Assembly (NCBI GenBank): GCA_029077775.1
Contig: JAQNCU010000143.1
Location: 1-7,181 of the forward strand
Direction: 5' to 3'
Source: Acidocella sp.
GTDB lineage: Bacteria > Pseudomonadota > Alphaproteobacteria > Acetobacterales > Acetobacteraceae
DNA length: 7,181 nucleotides
In this document: positions 1-4,787 of the stretch, one piece after another
Numbering within the stretch: position 1 is the first letter of the stretch
Layout of the letters: every line of letters starts with the position of its first letter
The notes under the pieces: generated by a model
The model's database searches: none
Told to the model about the DNA's origin: nothing
Seen by the model: only the letters and a program-made list of their open reading frames with translations
Translations under genes and position numbers: made by a program

Positions 1-25
1 GAATGACTCTCGGCGGGCAGCAAGC

Positions 26-51
26 GCTTCTTTTTGTGAACAAAAAGAAGC
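26..51. repeat. Perfect palindrome, 11-bp arms
   Basis: Arms at 26-36 and 41-51 (GCTTCTTTTTG / CAAAAAGAAGC) are perfect reverse complements around a 4-base loop. An A-run (52-58) follows on the plus strand, so it does not look like a plus-strand terminator. Read on the minus strand it resembles the element at 106-146: a T-run, then GC(T)TC, then T5. The two therefore look like members of one family placed head to head. The upstream gene, if any, lies outside the window, so its role is unknown. Confidence 0.75.
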
Positions 52-105
52 AAAAAAACATTATTAATCTGGGCCATTGGGGTTCCAGAAGCCCGGCACA
101 GGCAT

Positions 106-146
106 AACAAAAGTTTTTTGCGCTGCTTTTTTTCAAAAAAGCGGCT
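106..146. repeat. Palindromic intergenic repeat, copy B
   Basis: A leader of the form ACAAAAGTTTTTTG is followed by a hairpin. Its arms are 122-132 and 135-145 (GCTGCTTTTTT / AAAAAAGCGGC), with a single G-U wobble and a two-base centre. The leader and hairpin match the element at 244-280 almost base for base, which makes this a repeated intergenic element and not a chance dyad. No T-run follows on either strand, so a terminator role is weak here. Confidence 0.7.
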
Positions 147-187
147 GCTCACTTGGATGTGTCACTGTCTTCGCGGATTGGTATAAA

Positions 188-228
188 TCATAAAAAAGGG
201 TCATGGGCGCTCAAAACACCCATGACCC
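188..228 (-). terminator. Intrinsic terminator of the minus-strand barrel gene
   Basis: Arms 198-207 (GGGTCATGGG) and 219-228 (CCCATGACCC) are perfect reverse complements, and a G-U and a G-C pair can extend the stem inward. Read on the minus strand the hairpin is followed at once by six Us (complement of A192-197). This is a textbook Rho-independent terminator. It lies about 67 bases past the stop codon of the gene ending at 295. On the plus strand no T-run follows, so it works in one direction only. Confidence 0.85.
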
Positions 229-245
229 AAATTTACCAAATTTAC
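228..245. repeat. Two 9-bp direct repeats (CAAATTTAC)
   Basis: CAAATTTAC occurs at 228-236 and again at 237-245. The second copy is followed by the small dyad CCAAA-GT-TTTGG (245-256) and then the palindrome at 258-279. These sit between the barrel gene and its terminator. No function is evident. Confidence 0.6.
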
Positions 246-280
246 CAAAGTTTTGGTGCCGCTTTTTATAAAAAGCGGCT
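244..280. repeat. Palindromic intergenic repeat, copy C
   Basis: Arms 258-268 and 269-279 (GCCGCTTTTTA / TAAAAAGCGGC) form a perfect 22-bp palindrome. The leader ACCAAAGTTTTGGT corresponds to that of copy B at 106-146. On the plus strand it is followed by TATTTTTATATTATTTT, so it could also act as a plus-strand terminator. On the minus strand it lies just past the stop codon at 295 and could stabilise the 3' end of that mRNA. Confidence 0.7.
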
Positions 281-294
281 ATTTTTATATTATT

Positions 295-1377
295 TTAAAA
301 AAACGTCGCGAGGCGCAGTTCGACATTGCGTTGTAGCGGGCCGCCATGGTTGGCGATGTCGTATTCGCCGACCAGCATAACCGCCCAGGTGGGGGAGAGG
401 AAGGTGGAGGCGGTGAGGCGGAATTGTGACTCATCGGTCCGGTTGCCGGAATCTATTTTGGCACCGTTGCGCAGTGTGTAGGTTTGTTTGCCGCCGAAGG
501 ATTGGTAGAAGCCCGGTGTGATGGTGCCGCCGGTTGCGGGGTAGATCTGATAGGGCAGATAGACCCGGAACTCCTCAGAGGGTTGCTCGTTAAAGCGCGC
601 CGGGGTGGAGCTGGCGGCGGCGAGCGGGTTGTGGACGCCGAACAATGAATAGATCGGTGGGATGTTGTTCGCGAAGACTTCCGGGCTGTTGGCGGCGGCG
701 TTGTTATTGGCGCCGAACAGATAGGCTTCACCCCAGACCTCGATGGCGAGGTTATGGGTGGTGGGCGTGCCAAACAGGATTTTGCGGAACCCGGCCTCCA
801 TCTCATATGTCCAGACATTATTGCCGGGGTTGAGGTTGGCGGATTTGTTGTAGCCGCTGACGGGCGGCGAGATCCAGGGGCCGATGACGGCATAGGTGCC
901 TGTGGCGGCGTTGTTTACGGGAAAGAGGAAGGCACCGAAATTCGGTTGGCCGAAGCCATCGGCGGTGGAGAGGCTGGCATGGCCGGGGCCGAAGGGCGGC
1001 AGGCCGGTTGCCGGGGCGGGGATGTTGGCGACGCCCGCACTTTGTTGCCCGAGAAATGAGACATAGGGGACGAAGGCCTGGAACCCGGCCTCCGTGCCGC
1101 CAAGGTTGAATGTGTGGACGAAGCGGGCGACCTGGATGTCGGCCGCGATGCGTGTGTTATGGCTGTCGCTGCTACCATGGACGGCGCCGATTTCTCCGGC
1201 GGTTTCAATCTGGTTGTAATAGAGCGCTATGTTGATGTTGACCGGCGGGGCGATGGCATCACCGGGCAGCGGGTCTGACGCGCGGGCGACGCCGCCTGAA
1301 AATAAGGAAGCGGCGAGCGCCAGAGATAGTGTTGCGCCGGAAAGCAGGCGAGCGCGAAGATGATTACGATGCGACAT
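295..1377 (-). CDS. Outer-membrane beta-barrel transporter, phenol MetA-pathway type
   Basis: Encodes 360 residues. I recognise the overall pattern as the 'MetA-pathway of phenol degradation' transporter family: outer-membrane barrels often found near catabolic genes and presumed to pass small hydrophobic substrates. The substrate here is unknown. Residues 1-33 are a signal peptide: basic start, hydrophobic core LSLALAASLF, and an ARA cleavage site before SDP. The mature protein is rich in Gly, Asn and aromatic residues in alternating patterns, and the chain ends in Phe, as expected for BamA-dependent barrel assembly. An ATG at 1431 would add 18 residues. I prefer the ATG at 1377 because GGGAGA lies about six bases upstream, the signal peptide then starts correctly, and the predicted promoter (1425-1453) would exclude the longer start. 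The gene is transcribed alone, divergently from the CDF gene, with a terminator at 188-228. The family call is from memory of the pattern; an outer-membrane barrel is the firmer statement. Confidence 0.8.
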   Translation of the reverse strand: MSHRNHLRARLLSGATLSLALAASLFSGGVARASDPLPGDAIAPPVNINIALYYNQIETAGEIGAVHGSSDSHNTRIAADIQVARFVHTFNLGGTEAGFQAFVPYVSFLGQQSAGVANIPAPATGLPPFGPGHASLSTADGFGQPNFGAFLFPVNNAATGTYAVIGPWISPPVSGYNKSANLNPGNNVWTYEMEAGFRKILFGTPTTHNLAIEVWGEAYLFGANNNAAANSPEVFANNIPPIYSLFGVHNPLAAASSTPARFNEQPSEEFRVYLPYQIYPATGGTITPGFYQSFGGKQTYTLRNGAKIDSGNRTDESQFRLTASTFLSPTWAVMLVGEYDIANHGGPLQRNVELRLATFF

Positions 1378-1424
1378 TGTTTTCTCCCAAGATGTCGGCA
1401 CCAGATTGCGCGCCGACTGGCCGT

Positions 1425-1453
1425 ATGACATCCGCAGGTTAAGGTGAAGTCAA
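1425..1453 (-). promoter_or_regulatory. Candidate sigma-70 promoter of the barrel gene
   Basis: On the minus strand TTGACT (1453-1448) matches the -35 consensus at five of six positions. After a 17-base spacer TGTCAT (1430-1425) matches the -10 at four of six. Transcription would start near 1418, giving a ~40-base leader before the ATG at 1377. It is predicted by consensus only. Confidence 0.45.
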
Positions 1454-1454
1454 T

Positions 1455-1466
1455 CACGGAACCGTG
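1455..1466. promoter_or_regulatory. 12-bp palindrome in the divergent promoter region
   Basis: CACGG-AA-CCGTG has perfect 5-bp arms around a 2-bp centre. It lies directly upstream of the predicted minus-strand -35 box, where an activator or repressor could bind. The regulator cannot be named from the sequence. Confidence 0.3.
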
Positions 1467-1509
1467 TGATGAGCATTACATATGACGTTTACGGCAGGAA
1501 AACGACGCA

Positions 1510-1532
1510 ATGTGGCAAGATGGCCACATAAT
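1510..1532 (+). promoter_or_regulatory. Inverted repeat overlapping a -10-like box of the CDF gene
   Basis: ATGTGGC (1510-1516) and GCCACAT (1523-1529) are perfect 7-bp arms separated by six bases. The right arm overlaps CATAAT (1527-1532), a five-of-six match to a -10 box located 28 bases before the CDF start codon. I see no good -35 element. A dyad over the -10 is the usual position for a repressor operator, and for a CDF gene a metal-sensing repressor would make sense. The regulator is unknown. Confidence 0.4.
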
Positions 1533-1560
1533 ACGGTGAGAACCTTTCCAAATCGTTGCC

Positions 1561-2490
1561 ATGCGTGGCTCGGGTTTGCTAGCAACGCCTGTGAAAACGA
1601 TCCAGAGATATGCGGTTGCCAGCATCGCGGTGGGTGTGGCGGTGCTGGCCTGCAAGGCGCTGGCGGCCAAAGTGAGCGGCAGTGCGGCGTTGTTTTCCGA
1701 TGCGCTGGAATCGGTGGTGAATGTGGTGGCCTCGGGCCTGGCGCTGTACGCGCTGGTGGCGGGTGCCAAGCCCGCGGACCGGCAGCACCCTTATGGTCAC
1801 GCGAAGGTTGAATTGCTCTCAGCGGTGGCCACGGGCGCGCTGATTTTGGTGGCCGCGGTGCTGATTTTTCAGCGCGCGCTGGGCGGCTTGCTGCACCCCG
1901 TGGCGCTGGCGCCGCTTTCAGGCCGGTTGGGTGCCGGGTTGCTGCTGAACGGGGCGGCGGGTGTGGTGAACGCCGTATGGGCCATGGTGTTGATGAGGAT
2001 GAGCGCGCAGGCGCGGTCCCCCGCTTTGGCGGCCGATGGGCGGCATTTGTTTAGCGATGTGCTGACAACGGCGGGGATCATCCTGGCGCTGATCGGCGCG
2101 AAATGGCTGGGCTGGCCGTTATTGGACCCGCTGGTGGCGCTGGCCGTGGCGGCGCAGATTGCCGTTTTGGGCGGGATGACGGTGCTGCGCTCATTGAGCG
2201 GGTTGCTGGACGAAGCGCCGCCGCCCGCGATTACGGCGCGGGTGCAGGCGCTGGTGCGCGCGCACGCCATTGGTGCGCTGGAGGCGCATGATCTGCGGAT
2301 CCGCCAGGCTGGGCCCGCGAGCTTTTTGGAGTTTCATCTGGTGGTGCCGGGTGACATGAGTGTTATGGCGGCGCATGAGATTTGCGACCGGATCGAGGCG
2401 GCGCTGAAGGCGGAGATGGCGGGGGTGGTGATCACCATTCATGTCGAGCCGGAGGCGAAGGCGAAGCATCACGGCGTGCTGGTGGTGTAG
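1561..2490 (+). CDS. Cation diffusion facilitator (CDF) family metal exporter
   Basis: Encodes 309 residues, normal for the family. CDF proteins are inner-membrane dimers that export divalent metals (Zn, Cd, Fe, Mn, Co) from the cytosol, usually against protons. Hydrophobic segments lie roughly at residues 14-36, 43-68, 85-105, 122-147, 165-183 and 187-210. They are followed by a soluble C-terminal domain ending in the typical IHVEPE stretch (293-298) and a short HH tail. The family motif HPYGHAK is at 76-82. Metal-site candidates are D47 in TM2 and H162xxxD166 in TM5; the HxxxD pair suggests Zn/Cd-type transport. The position aligned with the second TM2 Asp of E. coli YiiP is Ser51, with Glu50 next to it. 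The start is the first ATG after an in-frame stop at 1537; no clear Shine-Dalgarno precedes it, and GTG at 1591 is an alternative. The next gene starts seven bases after the TAG, so the two are probably co-transcribed. The metal is not determined. Confidence 0.9.
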   Translation: MRGSGLLATPVKTIQRYAVASIAVGVAVLACKALAAKVSGSAALFSDALESVVNVVASGLALYALVAGAKPADRQHPYGHAKVELLSAVATGALILVAAVLIFQRALGGLLHPVALAPLSGRLGAGLLLNGAAGVVNAVWAMVLMRMSAQARSPALAADGRHLFSDVLTTAGIILALIGAKWLGWPLLDPLVALAVAAQIAVLGGMTVLRSLSGLLDEAPPPAITARVQALVRAHAIGALEAHDLRIRQAGPASFLEFHLVVPGDMSVMAAHEICDRIEAALKAEMAGVVITIHVEPEAKAKHHGVLVV

Positions 2491-2497
2491 GCGGGGG

Positions 2498-3472
2498 ATG
2501 GACCGGGAAGAGGCGCTGGCGCTGACGTCCGAGATGATGGTGCTGGGGGGTGCCGGGGATACCACGATGCCCGCCCGGGTGACCGCGCCGCTGGCCTTAT
2601 CGCCGTTTGAGGTGCCGTTTGAGGTGCCGTTTGAGGTGCCGGTTGAGGTGCCGGTTGAGGTGCCGTTTGAGGTGCAGGAAAGGGCGCCGGAATTGGTATT
2701 TGAGCCAGCACCCGCGCCCGCGCCCGCGCCACCTGCGGAAGCGATGGCCGACCCGCCGGCAGACATGGCGCCTGTGGCGGCTGAACAGGGCTCAGCCGCC
2801 ATGCCCCTAATGCGCCCCGCGATGTGCGCCATGGCGGCCTCCGCCGGGCGGCGGGCACCCCAGATGCGGCCCTGGCGCGGCGCCGGGCTGGCGGTGGCGG
2901 GACATTTATTGATCGTCGCGGTGGTGTTGGTCCTGGTCACGCCGCCCACGCCGGACGCCTCCCCGCAGCCCGTGATGGTCTCGGTGGTGGAACAGAGCGC
3001 GCCACCGGGGGTTGCGATGCAGGCAAAACCGCCCTTGCCTATGCCCCCGCCACCCCTGCCCCCGCCACCCCTGCCCCCGCTACCCCTGCCCCCGCCGTCC
3101 TTGCGGGCCGCCAAGCTGGCATTGCCGCCGCCACCCGCGCCAAAGGCGGCGGCGGGCGCCCAGGAACCACGCCGCGTGCCGGGGCAGATAACCGTGCGGG
3201 CGACCGAGCCTGCGCGCGTGGGGGCGCATAGCACCGTGATCTATTCGCTGACGGCGCGCGAACTCGGCGAACAAGGGCAGGTTTATTTGAGCGTGATGGT
3301 GGAACCAAACGGGCGGCCGGGGGTGATCCGCGTGGTCAAAAGCTCGGGCTATGCAACCTTGGATGAAGACGCGAGGCTGTCGGCAGCAACCTGGCATTTT
3401 CAGCCCGCGCTGAAAGATGGCGTGCCGGTGGCATCTGTGTTGTTGTACTGGGTGCGGTTTCAGCTCCGGTAA
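2498..3472 (+). CDS. tonB: TonB-family energy transducer with long N-terminal cytoplasmic extension
   Basis: Encodes 324 residues from ATG 2498. TonB spans the periplasm and passes ExbBD energy to outer-membrane receptors. Order of parts: residues 1-36 are polar and helix-prone; 37-60 are six PFEV/PVEV repeats; 61-128 are Pro/Ala/Met-rich; ~129-147 form one transmembrane segment containing His136, equivalent in placement to the conserved TonB His; 148-230 are a proline-rich periplasmic spacer with PPPPLPPPPL runs; ~235-324 are a TonB C-terminal domain with GQVYLSVMVEPNGR, SSGYATLDEDA and the WHFQPALKDG motif. Typical TonBs have a much shorter segment before the membrane anchor, although Pseudomonas aeruginosa TonB1 is known to be N-terminally extended. 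No good Shine-Dalgarno precedes 2498, so translation may be coupled to the CDF stop at 2488-2490. ATG 2441 (overlapping the CDF gene) and ATG 2537 are alternative starts. No exbBD follows directly, so it presumably uses the motor encoded at 4788-6656 or another. Confidence 0.85.
   Translation: MDREEALALTSEMMVLGGAGDTTMPARVTAPLALSPFEVPFEVPFEVPVEVPVEVPFEVQERAPELVFEPAPAPAPAPPAEAMADPPADMAPVAAEQGSAAMPLMRPAMCAMAASAGRRAPQMRPWRGAGLAVAGHLLIVAVVLVLVTPPTPDASPQPVMVSVVEQSAPPGVAMQAKPPLPMPPPPLPPPPLPPLPLPPPSLRAAKLALPPPPAPKAAAGAQEPRRVPGQITVRATEPARVGAHSTVIYSLTARELGEQGQVYLSVMVEPNGRPGVIRVVKSSGYATLDEDARLSAATWHFQPALKDGVPVASVLLYWVRFQLR
2603..2674 (+). repeat. 12-bp tandem repeat, six copies, inside the first tonB
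   Basis: Six consecutive copies of CCGTTTGAGGTG, with copies four and five reading CCGGTTGAGGTG, encode (P-F/V-E-V)x6. Copies are otherwise identical, which indicates recent slippage or gene conversion. Loss or gain of a unit keeps the reading frame. Confidence 0.95.
3047..3096 (+). repeat. 15-bp tandem repeat encoding the proline spacer
   Basis: CCGCCACCCCTGCCC recurs with a 15-base period from about 3047 (three near-identical copies, one with a C-to-T change), then decays at 3097. It encodes the PPLPP-type periplasmic rod of the first TonB. The strand is almost purely pyrimidine. Confidence 0.85.
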
Positions 3473-3750
3473 CGGTGCTGTGTTTTGTTGGTGATTCGAC
3501 ATGAAATTGGCGCGTTTGATCGGCGAGATTTAAGACTTCGTAACGAGTGGAATGATCACCGTGCTAAGCCGGATATTTCATGGCCGTGTTTGTTTGATTT
3601 GCGACATATTTGAACAGACCTTGCAATTAAATTTTACAAGGCAGTTTGGTCACCGATGAAATTGGCGGGATGTGTGCGTTGATTGGCATGATCATGAGAG
3701 CGCCAGGAGCTGAGGCGTCATAACGCCCGGCCCGGCCCGATGATGTTTGA

Positions 3751-3870
3751 AAAAACCCATGTATCATCGGACGTTATTTCGATGTGCCTCTGGCGGACCT
3801 GCTGGATAAGGACCGTGAAATCGGGGTGCGTAAGCTGAAAAAACCGGCAGGCCGGGGTGGCGCGGCGTGA
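3751..3870 (+). pseudogene. Possible C-terminal remnant of a lost gene
   Basis: The open frame between stops encodes about 39 residues with a well-mixed, protein-like composition. It includes RYFDVPLADLLDKDREIG and a basic KLKKPAGRGG tail before TGA 3868-3870. There is no ATG and no ribosome binding site; the only nearby alternative start is GTG 3784. I do not recognise the parent family. It may be chance coding, so the call is tentative. Confidence 0.2.
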
Positions 3871-4034
3871 AACGCGCCTTGCGAGATGATGGATAATTCG
3901 CCAGATGAGAAAGATGCATAAAATTTAGCCGTAAGCCATTTACCTTCCGGGTTGGTCCGGCTATCCACCATAGAGGTTCCAGCTTTGGTGCCCCTGTTAT
4001 TTTGAACGATCTGACAATTTCTTCGGTCTCCTGG

Positions 4035-4056
4035 ATGTTGCCTCATCAACATTTTT
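4035..4056 (+). promoter_or_regulatory. Weak stem-loop with T-run before tonB
   Basis: ATGTTG (4035-4040) and CAACAT (4047-4052) pair around a six-base loop, followed by TTTTTC overlapping the arm. The stem is short and AT-rich, so termination would be leaky. It ends about 25 bases before the tonB start and could act as an attenuator or be chance. Confidence 0.25.
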
Positions 4057-4081
4057 CATGATCGCGGGAAGAGGGAAGTAT

Positions 4082-4714
4082 ATGGATTTCGGCGAAGATC
4101 GACGGCCCAGCGTGAACAAAATGATCGGCATCGGCGCTGTGCTGCTGCTGCATGTGTTTCTGATTTACGCATTGGTTTCCGGCCTTGCGACCAGTGCGGT
4201 GGAGATGATCAAGAAGCCACTGGAGATCAAGATTATCCAGGCGGCGGCGCCACCGCCACCGCCGCCGCCGAAGATTGTGTTGCCGCCGCCGCCCGCATTG
4301 GTGACGCCACCGCCGCCTTATATCCCGCCGCCGCTGATCCAGGTGCAGGCACCGCCGCAGCCGGTCTTCGCGGTGGTAACCCATGCGAAGCCCGTGGCCC
4401 CGCCACCAACCGCCCCGGCGGTGAAGGCGCCCGCCAATACCTCGGTGACTTCGGTGTGTCCGAATGTTGGTGATATCGCCAACCAGCTTTCTGATGCGTT
4501 TGGCAATATATCAGATTCCGCGGGAATCAATTCCGCCAGCGTGACCGTGGTGTTTACCCTGATGCCGAATGGCGCGGTGACCAACCCGCGCATTGTGTCC
4601 TCGACATTTGCCGGGGTGAACGGGCTTGCCCTGCGCGGGGTTGGCCAGCTGGAGTGCCGGGGCCAGGCCCAGCCCGTGCAGGTGCTGGTGCCCTTTGCGT
4701 TTGAGGCGAACTGA
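4082..4714 (+). CDS. tonB: TonB energy transducer of the exbBD cluster
   Basis: Encodes 210 residues. It should couple the ExbBD proton motor to TonB-dependent outer-membrane receptors. Residues 1-13 are cytoplasmic and polar. A single membrane anchor runs from ~14 to 34 and contains His24. Residues 55-112 are a proline-rich periplasmic spacer with a run of seven prolines, and ~124-210 are the C-terminal receptor-contact domain (VTVVFTLMPNGAV, then NPRIVSSTF). The domain lacks the usual YPxxA entry motif and begins with CPNVGDIANQL. It carries exactly two cysteines, C126 and C192, that could form a periplasmic disulfide. The start at 4082 is preferred over ATG 4058 because GAGGGAAG lies just upstream and the N-terminus then looks normal. 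exbB follows after 73 bases, and the gene is the first of the motor cluster. Assignment as a TonB-type protein is firm from architecture and context; which receptors it serves is unknown. Confidence 0.88.
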   Translation: MDFGEDRRPSVNKMIGIGAVLLLHVFLIYALVSGLATSAVEMIKKPLEIKIIQAAAPPPPPPPKIVLPPPPALVTPPPPYIPPPLIQVQAPPQPVFAVVTHAKPVAPPPTAPAVKAPANTSVTSVCPNVGDIANQLSDAFGNISDSAGINSASVTVVFTLMPNGAVTNPRIVSSTFAGVNGLALRGVGQLECRGQAQPVQVLVPFAFEAN

Positions 4715-4722
4715 TGTGAGCG

Positions 4723-4741
4723 CAGGCGGGCTTTATGCCTG
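4723..4741 (+). other. Short stem-loop between tonB and exbB
   Basis: CAGGC (4723-4727) and GCCTG (4737-4741) can pair around a nine-base loop, and a T5 run begins ten bases later (4751-4755). It is too weak and badly spaced for a good terminator. It might modulate the tonB to exbB ratio in this 73-base gap. Confidence 0.2.
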
Positions 4742-4787
4742 GGCGCGGCTGTTTTTGTGTTTCCTTTTCATCCGAGAGATCAAGCTT

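Larger units (their letters stand above)
3473..4081. other. Gene-poor stretch with repeats and a possible gene remnant
   Basis: I find no convincing intact gene in these ~610 bases. It is locally more AT-rich than its neighbours. It contains a 12-bp direct repeat (ATGAAATTGGCG at 3501-3512 and 3656-3667) with diverged similarity downstream of each copy. It also has an interrupted 23-bp dyad at 3619-3641 (CCTTG...CAAGG), a GGCGCG/CGCGCC hairpin at 3859-3878 without a T-run, and a weak hairpin at 4035-4052. The stop-to-stop frame 3751-3870 (plus) reads like the end of a real protein, for example YFDVPLADLLDKDREIG, but has no ATG. A long leader, a decayed gene or a small RNA are all possible. 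A promoter for the tonB-exbBD cluster must lie here unless it is read from upstream; I could not place one with confidence. Confidence 0.6.

Noticed and set aside
26..51. Plus-strand intrinsic terminator of an upstream gene.
   Set aside because: The hairpin is followed by A residues, not T residues, on the plus strand.
153..380. 75-codon plus-strand frame across the palindromic repeats.
   Set aside because: It reads through repeat hairpins and the end of the minus-strand barrel gene; the product has no protein-like pattern.
1378..1431. Upstream ATG at 1431 as the start of the barrel protein.
   Set aside because: The extra 18 residues precede a normal signal peptide, the Shine-Dalgarno fits the ATG at 1377, and the predicted transcription start lies downstream of 1431.
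2603..2674. CRISPR-like appearance of the short tandem repeats.
   Set aside because: Units are 12 bp, contiguous with no spacers, and in frame within a coding region.
2191..3234. 347-codon open frame on the minus strand across the CDF end and the first tonB.
   Set aside because: It is the antisense shadow of GC-rich, repeat-bearing coding sequence; its product is Gly/Ala/Ser/Thr low complexity with (GTSN)-like repeats mirroring the plus-strand repeats.
3774..4052. 92-codon minus-strand frame in the gene-poor gap.
   Set aside because: No ribosome binding site or recognisable motif was seen, its composition is unconvincing, and it lies antisense to a more protein-like short plus frame. Not excluded, but unsupported.
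3473..4081. Fur box, cobalamin or other riboswitch upstream of the TonB cluster.
   Set aside because: No 19-bp Fur-like dyad and no conserved riboswitch core (such as the B12-box) could be recognised by eye; a covariance-model search would be needed to exclude one.
4626..4787. Longer exbB reading frame starting at ATG 4626.
   Set aside because: It would overlap tonB by about 90 bases and bury the clear signal peptide beginning at ATG 4788.
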